Assembly: GCA_965250105.1 (NCBI GenBank)
Contig: OZ252290.1
Coordinates: 1,612,001 to 1,676,000, forward strand
DNA length: 64,000 bases
From: JBCBSK01 sp965250105
GTDB taxonomy: Bacteria; Pseudomonadota; Alphaproteobacteria; Rhizobiales; Tepidamorphaceae
Direction of reading: 5' to 3'
The translations under genes were made by a program, and so were the position numbers. Of this stretch, positions 17,572-25,118 are shown piece after piece (the stretch's first letter is position 1; each line of letters opens with the position of its first letter). The notes under the pieces are model-generated. The model saw only the letters and a list, made by a program, of their open reading frames with translations. It was not told the DNA's origin and searched no databases.

Positions 17572-18669
17572 TCAGAAGCCGGCCTTGATGCGCTCGAAGG
17601 TCTCGTTCATCTCGATCTGCCGCTCGGGCGTCACGGCCGCCTGGAACAGGGTGCGGTCCTTGAAGGCGTCGAGATTGTCATAGCCATAGGTCGCGAGCAG
17701 CTCGGGATCCATGGCGTCCATCATCGCCTTGTTGGAATGGGCGTAGCCCCAGTCATTGACCAGGAAGGTGGCGTTGCTCTCGCCGAGCATGGCGTTGACA
17801 TAGTCGTAGAGCAGTTCCTCGTCGCCACTGCCATTGACCGGCTTCACCAGCCCGCAGGCCCAGGTCGAGAACCCTTCCTCGGTGTCGCGGTTGAACGCGA
17901 CCGGCAGGCCGTTGGCCTGCGCCGTCGTCGGCGTCTCGTTCCAGGCCCAGGCCAGATCGACCTCGCCATTGGCGAAGGCCTGCTGCAGTTCGGCGCCGTC
18001 GGCCCAATAGAAACGGACATTCTGATGCGCCTGGCGCAGCCAGTCATTGGCCTGTTCGAACTGTTCGTCGGTCATCGTCGTCCAGTCCGTGACGCCGACG
18101 GCGAGCGCGCCGAGCGCATAGATATCGGCAACATTGTCGGGCAGCGAGATACGGCCGGCGAATTTCGGATCGACGAAGGCCTGCAGCGAGGTGACATCCG
18201 CCTCGTCGACGGTCTCGGTGTTGTAGACCAGGAAGGTGTTCCCCCAGTCATAGGGGATCATGTAGACATTGCCGTCGACCTGATAACCCTCGATCGAAGT
18301 CAGGTCGGGATTGAGGTCGGCGAAGGCGGGAATGCGGCTGACATCCCACGGCTCGATGACGCCGGCGTCGCGCCATTTGGTGATGCTCTGCGAGCAGGGA
18401 TGGGAGACGTCGGCCTCGAAACCGGCCATCAGCTTCTGGAAGGCCTCTTCCTCGTCGCCGAAGAAGGTGAAGTTCGGCTCCTTGCCGTGTTCCGCGACGA
18501 AATCCTGGGTGAAGCCCGGATCCTCATAGCCCGACCAGGTGAAGACGGTGATGTTGTCGCTGGCCTGGGCGGCGCCGACGCTTAGAAGCGCGGCACCGGC
18601 GGCACCCGCCGCCAGCATCTTGAGCCGTCCGGCGACGGTCCGGTCGGATGAGGTCTTCTTTATAGCCAT
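17572..18669 (-). CDS. Polyamine-type ABC transporter periplasmic binding protein (PotD-like)
   Basis: The 365-residue precursor has a signal peptide ending near AAQA (residues 33-36). The mature part begins SDNITVFTWSGYEDPGFTQDF, the usual PotD/PotF N-terminus, and includes MIPYDWGNTFLVYNTE in the lobe hinge. It should bind a cationic amine or related compound and feed the permeases encoded at 13470-15212. GAGGAG precedes the ATG. It lies 91 bp downstream of the TetR gene and may belong to the same minus-strand transcript as the methyltransferase and regulator. Confidence 0.92.
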   Translation of the reverse strand: MAIKKTSSDRTVAGRLKMLAAGAAGAALLSVGAAQASDNITVFTWSGYEDPGFTQDFVAEHGKEPNFTFFGDEEEAFQKLMAGFEADVSHPCSQSITKWRDAGVIEPWDVSRIPAFADLNPDLTSIEGYQVDGNVYMIPYDWGNTFLVYNTETVDEADVTSLQAFVDPKFAGRISLPDNVADIYALGALAVGVTDWTTMTDEQFEQANDWLRQAHQNVRFYWADGAELQQAFANGEVDLAWAWNETPTTAQANGLPVAFNRDTEEGFSTWACGLVKPVNGSGDEELLYDYVNAMLGESNATFLVNDWGYAHSNKAMMDAMDPELLATYGYDNLDAFKDRTLFQAAVTPERQIEMNETFERIKAGF

Positions 18670-18760
18670 GCGTTAGCTCCTCTCTGGTGACTGCTCTCTG
18701 GCAGGATCTTCTGGTGGTCAATCGCCGCTCTTCAAGGCCCGCCTCTTCGGGCGCGGTCCG

Positions 18761-19477
18761 TCAAGAGCCCTGTTCCGGCGCGGTCCTCCCCTTGGCGCGT
18801 TCCGTATCGACGGCAATCGGTCCGTTTCTGTCGAACCGCCCCGGAAACAAGGTGATCAGCATGTCGATCGCGGCCTGATGCGCCAAATCCCGCGTCAGCG
18901 CCATGTTGGTCAGCATCATCTGCATCCACAAGCCAAAAAGCATGGCCTCGACACAAATCGCGATGCGGCGCGGCGTGTCGGGCGCATCCTGGTCCGGCAT
19001 CAGGCGGGTGCAGATCGCCGCCAGCGTGTCCTGGAAGAGATCGTCGCGCCGACCGCACAGATCGCGATAGGCGGGCCGCGTCTTGGCCTCGCCCATGAAG
19101 GCGGTCCAGGCGGCGAGCTTGCGGCGGCTGGCCACCTGGCGGTCGAAATCGGCGGCGACGACGGCCCAAAGCTGTGCCGCGGGATCGACGCCGGCCTTGC
19201 CCAGCGCGCGGCGCCAGTGATCGCTATACTCGTCCGATAGCGAGCGCAGGGTTTCGAGCAGCAATTGCTCCTTGCTGGAAAAATGGAAGTTGACGATGCC
19301 GCGCGACAGGCCGGCGGTATCGGCCACCTCGGCGAGCGTGGTCTCGGCATAGCCGCGCCGATGGAGCGTCTCGATGGTGGCGTCGATGAGCTGCGCCCTA
19401 CGCACTTCCCGGGACGCCTTACGCCCCTTCCCGGCGCGCCGGTCCTGCGGGGGAATGGAGTTGATCGCGGCTGCCAT
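18761..19477 (-). CDS. TetR-family regulator, BetI-like
   Basis: The 238-residue protein has an N-terminal HTH at about residues 25-75 (RRGYAETTLAEVADTAGLSRGIVNFHFSSKEQL) and a BetI-like C-terminal ligand domain. BetI repressors control choline/betaine genes; relatives control other amine pathways. It is encoded between a phosphoethanolamine-methyltransferase-like gene (49 bp upstream) and the PotD-like gene (91 bp downstream). Palindromic sites at 20472-20497 and 12955-12969 are its probable targets. Its ligand is unknown. No bet genes are present in the window. Confidence 0.88.
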   Translation of the reverse strand: MAAAINSIPPQDRRAGKGRKASREVRRAQLIDATIETLHRRGYAETTLAEVADTAGLSRGIVNFHFSSKEQLLLETLRSLSDEYSDHWRRALGKAGVDPAAQLWAVVAADFDRQVASRRKLAAWTAFMGEAKTRPAYRDLCGRRDDLFQDTLAAICTRLMPDQDAPDTPRRIAICVEAMLFGLWMQMMLTNMALTRDLAHQAAIDMLITLFPGRFDRNGPIAVDTERAKGRTAPEQGS

Positions 19478-19526
19478 GCTGTCCTACCGGTCGTCCCGAT
19501 CTCGGCAACGGGTCATCGATGACGGG

Positions 19527-20315
19527 TCATGGGGCGACCCTACCACGAATGAATGTTGGCCGATGTTCGCCGAGATCCAAGACCTCGATCATCTTGTTCC
19601 AAAGCGCGATCTGGCCATCGACGAAATCGCGGCCGACGGCGGATGCGGCGACGTCGTAGAGTTCGCCCGACATGCGCGCGACCTCGATCCGCGCCTGATC
19701 GCGATACCAGGGATTGCGGTCAACCGTCGAGATGTCGACGAAACCGGCCGCCGCCATGGCGCGGCGATAGCGCTCGGGCGACGCCATGCCGAAATCGAGG
19801 CCCTCGGCGGCGACATAGGCCGCCATCCTTTCCGACGGCGGACCGTCATGGCTGATCATCCAGTCGCTGGCCGCGAACCAGCCGCCTGGCCGCAACACGC
19901 GCGCGATCTCGATGAACAGTGCTTCCTTGTCCGGGATATGAACCAGTGCGTCCTTGGAAAACACCATGTCGAACCGATCAGCCTCAAATGGCAGCGGACC
20001 TGGCGCGACCTTCCGAAAATCAATCACGTCGGACAGATTGCGCTCGGCCGCGCGGGCGCGGGCGATATCGAGAACGCCGTCCTCGACATCGATCGCCGTC
20101 ACATGACCGGGTTGGAACCGATCCGCCAGATGCAGCGTGGCGCCGCCCGAGCCGCAGCCGATGTCAAGGATCGTGATCCCGGTCAGATCCAGGCCCGCCA
20201 CGACCGCATCAACCGCCTCCGATCCTCCAGGTGACAGATATCCCGTCCCCCAAAGGATTTCGAGGAAACGGATCATCGTGTCGCTATAGAGATCGCCGTC
20301 CGCGTTTGCCGCCAA
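19527..20315 (-). CDS. SAM-dependent methyltransferase, phosphoethanolamine N-methyltransferase-like
   Basis: The 262-residue protein has an N-terminal LEILWGTGYLSPGGSEAVDA, SAM motif I ILDIGCGSGGATLHLAD, an acidic loop AIDVEDGVLDIA, and FSKDALVHIPDKEALFIEIA. The YLSPGG and SKDALVHI pattern resembles the small single-domain phosphoethanolamine N-methyltransferases that make phosphocholine. A glycine/sarcosine or other amine methyltransferase remains possible. It is the first gene of a probable methyltransferase-tetR-potD transcript, with a 26-bp palindrome about 160 bp upstream of its start. Link to amine metabolism is inferred from context. Confidence 0.8.
   Translation of the reverse strand: MAANADGDLYSDTMIRFLEILWGTGYLSPGGSEAVDAVVAGLDLTGITILDIGCGSGGATLHLADRFQPGHVTAIDVEDGVLDIARARAAERNLSDVIDFRKVAPGPLPFEADRFDMVFSKDALVHIPDKEALFIEIARVLRPGGWFAASDWMISHDGPPSERMAAYVAAEGLDFGMASPERYRRAMAAAGFVDISTVDRNPWYRDQARIEVARMSGELYDVAASAVGRDFVDGQIALWNKMIEVLDLGEHRPTFIRGRVAP
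19547..19557. promoter_or_regulatory. Possible internal operator near tetR
   Basis: The complement of this 11-mer, AACATTCATTC, is identical to the core of the 20472-20497 palindrome. It lies inside the 3' end of the methyltransferase gene, about 70 bp before the tetR start. It also encodes protein, so the match could be chance. Confidence 0.25.
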
Positions 20316-20471
20316 GGTGGTCCTGCTTCTCTCGATGTCCGGCTAAATTCGTCGATCCGCCGTCCGCGCCGGCACGAAAAGACCCGGACGGCTTGGATGC
20401 CGCCGGCAGACATCTCACCGCGCCCGCCGATCCTGTTGAGAAGGCTAGCGGAATGTGCCTGGCGCTTCAAG

Positions 20472-20497
20472 TTTCTGACTGAACATTCATTCAGAAA
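20472..20497. promoter_or_regulatory. 26-bp palindromic operator upstream of the methyltransferase-tetR unit
   Basis: Outer arms TTTCTGA (20472-20478) and TCAGAAA (20491-20497) flank TGAA and TTCA inner arms; 11 of 13 base pairs are symmetric. The inner part matches the complement of the site at 12955-12969 in 14 of 15 positions. Position and form fit an autoregulated BetI/TetR-type repressor. Confidence 0.65.
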
Positions 20498-20582
20498 GAC
20501 GATCGCCAAGTCTGCAACGGCCGGAGGATCCAGGCTGTGTCGACAGTCAGGAACGGCGGGGACAACGTAGTCGCCAGGCCCG

Positions 20583-21974
20583 TCACAGCGTCCAGATCGC
20601 CAGCGGCTCGGCGCGGCCGCGTATGCCGATATCGCTGTGGCGGCTGAGGCCGAAGGTCATGCCGTCGGCATCCTGATAGGGCAAGGCATCGACGAGCGCG
20701 TCGCTGACCACCGCGCGGCATTGCAGCGCGCGCGTCAACTCCTCGAGCCGACTCGCCACATTGACCGTATCGCCGAGAACCGCGAGTTCGAGCCGGCGTT
20801 CCGAGCCGATATCGCCGATCACCACGGGGCCGTGATGCAAGCCGAGCGACAGCTGGACCGGCGCCGCCCCAGCCTTGCCGCGCTCCTGATTGTAGCGGTC
20901 GATGTCCTCGAGAACGGCGATCGCGCAGGCCAGTGCATTGGCCGGGTCTTCCGGCACGGGCTTCACCGTGCCGAACGTCGCCATCGCGCCGTCGCCGATG
21001 AACTTGTCGATCGCGCCGTTATGGCGGAACACCTGCCGTTCGATGATGCCGTGCACATCGCGCAACAGCGCGATGGTGGCATGCGGCGGATGGTCCTCGG
21101 CGAAGCGCGTGAAGCCGACGATATCGGCGAACAGGACCGTCACCTGCTGTTCGCGCTCGACCGTCAGTGCCGTGTCGTTCTGCGACAGGAGATCGACGGT
21201 CTCGGCGGGGAAGTAGCGCGCCAGATTGGAGCGCTCGCGTTCGAGCCGCGCCTGGCGAAACAGAAGATGGCGCGCCCGCAGGACCGCGAGGCTCAGCAGG
21301 CCGGCGACGATCAGATAGACGGCAATGCCCTGCACCTGATCACCGACGTCGATGAAGGTCGGATCGGCGTAATAGGGGATGACATCCGCGACGCTTGTCA
21401 GCGGTTCGGTCACGCGGGTCGTGGTGGGCAGGAGCCAGATCCACAAGATCGCGATGCTCCAGACGACGGCCCCCACGACGCCGCCCCAGACGACCAGCCA
21501 GGGGCGGTAGCTGAACGCAAGGCCGGCCAGGAAGATATAGAGATAGATATCGTTGTCGAAATGCAGACGGAACTGCACCGGATAGGGCGCGTCATTGAGC
21601 GGGTTGGGCAAAACCAGCGCGATACTGACAAGGCTCAGATCGAGCGCGGCGAACAGATAGCTGTGCCAGGGCCGGTAACGGCCACGCAGGTCGAGCCACC
21701 ACATGGCGAGCCCGATCAGGATGAAGAGCAGGATGAGCCCGTAGAGGAACACAACGGCGGGATATTCGACGAGGAAGGTGACGATGACGGCGACCGCGAT
21801 CAGCGCCGCGGTGCGCCCGATCACCATCAGACGACGGCCGCGCCGCTCCTCGACCCTCAGCGTGCGATGCAGCCGGCCGTCGATTGCCGGATGCGGCGGC
21901 TTGACCGGGCGCCGCCCCTTGGGCGCGATCAGCCGCCGCGGCTGGCTCAGCCAGATCAGCAAGGTGTTGGCCAT
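20583..21974 (-). CDS. Membrane-bound class III adenylate cyclase
   Basis: The 463-residue protein has about six hydrophobic segments between residues 50 and 235 and a C-terminal cyclase catalytic domain from about 275. Metal-binding Asp284 lies in VLFADIVGFTR and Asp328 in AIDKFIGDGAMATFG; Lys324 is in the adenine-specifying position. LAVLGDTVNVASRLE is the conserved late motif. It should make cAMP from ATP in response to an unknown membrane signal. It starts 16 bp after the marR stop, so co-transcription with marR is likely. No cAMP receptor gene is seen nearby. Confidence 0.92.
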   Translation of the reverse strand: MANTLLIWLSQPRRLIAPKGRRPVKPPHPAIDGRLHRTLRVEERRGRRLMVIGRTAALIAVAVIVTFLVEYPAVVFLYGLILLFILIGLAMWWLDLRGRYRPWHSYLFAALDLSLVSIALVLPNPLNDAPYPVQFRLHFDNDIYLYIFLAGLAFSYRPWLVVWGGVVGAVVWSIAILWIWLLPTTTRVTEPLTSVADVIPYYADPTFIDVGDQVQGIAVYLIVAGLLSLAVLRARHLLFRQARLERERSNLARYFPAETVDLLSQNDTALTVEREQQVTVLFADIVGFTRFAEDHPPHATIALLRDVHGIIERQVFRHNGAIDKFIGDGAMATFGTVKPVPEDPANALACAIAVLEDIDRYNQERGKAGAAPVQLSLGLHHGPVVIGDIGSERRLELAVLGDTVNVASRLEELTRALQCRAVVSDALVDALPYQDADGMTFGLSRHSDIGIRGRAEPLAIWTL

Positions 21975-21990
21975 GTCCCTCCCCCGGGAT

Positions 21991-22434
21991 CTATCCTTCC
22001 GATGCGAGGACGCGCTCGAGCCCGCCCAGCCCTTTTACAAGGGCTTTCTGTTCTTCCTGCGTCAAGCGGTCGAGGATCGCGGCCTCGACGCCGAGCATCT
22101 TCGGCACGAGATGGCCGAGCGCCTTGCGCCCGGCCGACGTCAGCGTGAGATGCTCGATGCGGCCGTCGCGCGCATCGGTCCGCCGCGTGAGCCAGCGCCG
22201 TTGTTCGAGCTTGGCGACCGCCCGGCTGACCTTGGTCTTGTGCATGGCGGATGCGGTGCCAATGGCCTTGGCGCTCGCCTCGCGGCAATCGCCCAGCGTC
22301 GCCAGAACGCGCCATTCCGGAATGGTCAGGCCGAATTCGGCCGCATAGACCCGCGACAATTCGCGGCTCGTCAGCGCGGCCAGGCGATTGAGCCGGTAGG
22401 GCAGGAACGTGTCGAGACGCAGCATGGTGGTCAT
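21991..22434 (-). CDS. MarR-family regulator, probable homogentisate-pathway repressor
   Basis: The 147-residue protein has a winged helix around SAKAIGTASAMHKTKVSRAVAKLEQRRWLTRRTDARDGR. I use the ATG at 22434, because upstream codons run through the operator region. It is divergent from hmgA, and a 20-bp near-perfect palindrome lies 26-45 bp upstream of its start. Regulation of the hmgA operon with release by an aromatic intermediate is a reasonable inference. It is also 16 bp from the adenylate cyclase gene. Confidence 0.88.
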   Translation of the reverse strand: MTTMLRLDTFLPYRLNRLAALTSRELSRVYAAEFGLTIPEWRVLATLGDCREASAKAIGTASAMHKTKVSRAVAKLEQRRWLTRRTDARDGRIEHLTLTSAGRKALGHLVPKMLGVEAAILDRLTQEEQKALVKGLGGLERVLASEG

Positions 22435-22459
22435 CGGCTCTCTTGTGGCTTTCAGGTTG

Positions 22460-22479
22460 ATAGTTACATATGAAACTAT
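22460..22479. promoter_or_regulatory. MarR operator between marR and hmgA
   Basis: The sequence ATAGTTACATATGAAACTAT is symmetric in 9 of 10 pairs around a central CATATG, typical in length and form of MarR binding sites. It overlaps a TTGATA hexamer (22457-22462) that could be a -35 element toward hmgA, and it lies just before the marR start. It is well placed to control both directions. Confidence 0.7.
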
Positions 22480-22593
22480 TACCACGCCACGCATGACCGC
22501 AACAGAGCGGCGCGGCGCCCCCGTCAAGACGGCCTCTCAAGAGCCGCATGGGACGAACAGGCCGTAACCGTCCATGGGAGGACGCGCTCGGGG

Positions 22594-22605
22594 AGGGTAT
22601 ACCCT
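22594..22605 (+). promoter_or_regulatory. 12-bp perfect palindrome in the hmgA leader
   Basis: AGGGTATACCCT lies about 20 bp upstream of the hmgA ATG, just before the GGGGAGAGGA ribosome-binding region. It could be a second operator or a small hairpin affecting translation. There is no direct evidence for either. Confidence 0.3.
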
Positions 22606-22626
22606 TCTAAGGGGAGAGGAAACGCC

Positions 22627-23982
22627 ATGAACGAACGGATCGACCCCGCCGAGGTCGCGGCCAAGGGAGCCGACGACGCGCTCGCCTACATGCCTGGCTT
22701 CGGCAATGATTTCGAGACCGAGGCCTTGCCTGGCGCGCTGCCGCAGGGCCAGAACAGCCCGCAGAAATGCGCCTACGGGCTTTATGCGGAGCAGTTGTCC
22801 GGCTCGCCCTTCACCGCCCCGCGCGGCGAGAACGAGCGCTCATGGCTCTATCGGATCCGGCCGAGCGTGCGCCACACCAACCGTTTCCGGAAGATCGACG
22901 TGCCCTTGTGGAAGACCGCGCCGCATATTCCGGAGGTCAACCGGCCGATCGGCCAGTTCCGCTGGTCGCCGGTGCCGATCCCCGATGCCGAACTGATGTT
23001 CTTCGAGGGCGTCAGGACGATCACGACCGCCGGCGACGTCAACACCCAGGCCGGCATGTCGTCGTCGATCTATGTGGTCACCCGGTCGATGACCGACGAC
23101 TATATGTTCAACGCCGACGGCGAGCTTCTGATCGTGCCGCAAGAGGGCCGTCTCTCCATCTTCACCGAGATGGGCCGGATGATGGTGGGCCCGGGTGACA
23201 TTGCCTGCGTGCCGCGCGGCATGATGTTCAAGGTCGGCCTCGTCGACGGGCCGGCGCGCGGCTATCTGTGCGAGAATTACGGCGCCAAGTTCACCCTGCC
23301 CGATCGCGGTCCGATCGGCGCCAACTGCCTGGCCAATCCGCGCGACTTCAAGACGCCGGTCGCCGCCTTCGAGGACAAGGACGCGCCCTGCCGGCTGATC
23401 GTCAAATGGTGCGGCCGGTTCTTCGAGACCCGGATCGGCCATTCGCCCCTGGACGTCGTCGCCTGGCACGGCAATTACACGCCCTACAAATACGATCTCC
23501 GGACCTATTCGCCGGTCGGCGCGATCCTGTTCGACCATCCAGACCCGTCGATCTTCACCGTCGTCACCGCGCCGTCGGAAACGCCTGGCACGGCGAATAT
23601 CGACTTCGTGATCTTCCCCGAACGCTGGATGGTGGCCGAACACACCTTCCGCCCGCCCTGGTATCACCGCAACGTCATGAGTGAGTTCATGGGGCTGATC
23701 TACGGTCAGTATGACGCCAAGCCCGAGGGCTTCACGCCTGGCGGCATGAGCCTGCACAACATGATGCTGCCGCACGGCCCCGACAACGACGCCTTCGAGC
23801 ATGCCTCCAACATGGAGCTGAAGCCGGTCAAGCTGACCGACACCATGGCCTTCATGTTCGAGACGCGGTTCCCCCAGCATCTGACCGAGTATGCCGCGAC
23901 GCTCGACACGCTGCAGGAAGGCTATATCGACTGCTGGGACCATCTCGACCGGAAGTTCGACGGCGATCCGGGCCCCAAGTGA
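22627..23982 (+). CDS. hmgA: Homogentisate 1,2-dioxygenase
   Basis: The 451-residue enzyme carries the Fe(II) ligands His347, Glu353 and His383, in WYHRNVMSEFMGLIYG and SLHNMMLPHGPD. These match the human enzyme's His335/Glu341/His371 with a constant offset of 12. It opens homogentisate to maleylacetoacetate, the ring-cleavage step of tyrosine and phenylacetate-type degradation. A GGGGAGAGGA site precedes the ATG. It is the first gene of an operon with fahA, a P450, an MBL protein and a flavin monooxygenase. No maleylacetoacetate isomerase or HPPD gene is present in the window. Confidence 0.97.
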   Translation: MNERIDPAEVAAKGADDALAYMPGFGNDFETEALPGALPQGQNSPQKCAYGLYAEQLSGSPFTAPRGENERSWLYRIRPSVRHTNRFRKIDVPLWKTAPHIPEVNRPIGQFRWSPVPIPDAELMFFEGVRTITTAGDVNTQAGMSSSIYVVTRSMTDDYMFNADGELLIVPQEGRLSIFTEMGRMMVGPGDIACVPRGMMFKVGLVDGPARGYLCENYGAKFTLPDRGPIGANCLANPRDFKTPVAAFEDKDAPCRLIVKWCGRFFETRIGHSPLDVVAWHGNYTPYKYDLRTYSPVGAILFDHPDPSIFTVVTAPSETPGTANIDFVIFPERWMVAEHTFRPPWYHRNVMSEFMGLIYGQYDAKPEGFTPGGMSLHNMMLPHGPDNDAFEHASNMELKPVKLTDTMAFMFETRFPQHLTEYAATLDTLQEGYIDCWDHLDRKFDGDPGPK

Positions 23983-24095
23983 CGGCCGCGCCCCCTGCCA
24001 CCCTTTGCGCTTTCGGCCCCGCTGCGGGATAACGGAGAAAGGCGTCCGACAGGCGCCAAAGGCCCGCCCCGCAGATCGACCCGGAGATCGCCCCG

Positions 24096-25118
24096 ATGAA
24101 GCTCGCCAGCCTGAAGAACGGCACCCGCGACGGCCAGCTGATCGTCGTCACCGATGATTTGAAACGCTTCACGCCGGCCGGCGCGGTGGCGCCGACGCTG
24201 CAATACGCGCTCGATAACTGGCCAGCTAAAGAACAGCCCCTCCACACCCTCTTCCAGCGCCTGGAGATCGGCCAGATCAAGGGCGAGCCCTTCGACGAAA
24301 CCGCGTGCGCCGCCCCGCTGCCGCGCGCCTATCAGTGGATCGACGGCTCGGCCTATGTGAACCATGTCGAACTCGTCCGCAAAGCGCGCGGCGCGGAGAT
24401 GCCCGAGAGCTTCTGGACCGATCCCCTGATGTATCAGGGCGGATCGGATTCTTTTCTCGGGCCGCATGATCCGATCGTCGTCGGCGACGAAGCCTTCGGC
24501 ATCGACATGGAAGGCGAGGTCGCGGTGATCGTCGGCGACGTGCCGATGGGCGCGACCCGCGAGATTGCCCAGGCCGCCATCCGCCTGGTCGTCCTGGTCA
24601 ACGACGTGTCGCTGCGCAATCTGATCCCGCCGGAGCTCGCCAAGGGCTTCGGCTTCTTCCAGTCGAAGCCGTCCTCGGCCTTCTCCCCCGTCGCGGTGAC
24701 GCCCGATGCGCTGGGGCCGGCCTGGGACGGCCGCAAGCTCGGCCTGCCGCTTCTGGTCAGCGTCAATGGCGCCGCCTTCGGCCGCGCCGAGGCCGGCACC
24801 GACATGACCTTCGATTTCCCCGATCTCATCGTGCATGCCAGCCGCACCAGGCCGCTCGCCGCCGGCACCATCGTCGGGTCCGGCACGGTGTCGAACAAGA
24901 CCGACGCGGACACCAACGCGAAACCCGCCGCCTATGGCGGCGTCGGCTATTCCTGCATCGCGGAAGCGCGCATGGTCGAGACGCTCGCCTATGGCAGCGC
25001 CAAGACGCCGTTCCTGAAATTCGGCGACCAGGTGCGCATCGAGATGAAGGACCGCGCCGGCCGGTCGCTCTTCGGCGCCATCGACCAGACAGTGAAGTCG
25101 GTGCGGGAGGTCGCATGA
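24096..25118 (+). CDS. fahA: Fumarylacetoacetate hydrolase family protein
   Basis: A 340-residue FAH-fold enzyme. The metal-site region FGIDMEGEVAVIVGDVPMGA lies near residue 132, and NDVSLRNLIPPELAKGFGFF near 170 is typical of the compact bacterial FAH proteins. Its position 113 bp after hmgA supports hydrolysis of fumarylacetoacetate to fumarate and acetoacetate, the last pathway step. GGAG precedes the start. Its end overlaps the P450 start by 4 bp, which implies translational coupling. Confidence 0.92.
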   Translation: MKLASLKNGTRDGQLIVVTDDLKRFTPAGAVAPTLQYALDNWPAKEQPLHTLFQRLEIGQIKGEPFDETACAAPLPRAYQWIDGSAYVNHVELVRKARGAEMPESFWTDPLMYQGGSDSFLGPHDPIVVGDEAFGIDMEGEVAVIVGDVPMGATREIAQAAIRLVVLVNDVSLRNLIPPELAKGFGFFQSKPSSAFSPVAVTPDALGPAWDGRKLGLPLLVSVNGAAFGRAEAGTDMTFDFPDLIVHASRTRPLAAGTIVGSGTVSNKTDADTNAKPAAYGGVGYSCIAEARMVETLAYGSAKTPFLKFGDQVRIEMKDRAGRSLFGAIDQTVKSVREVA

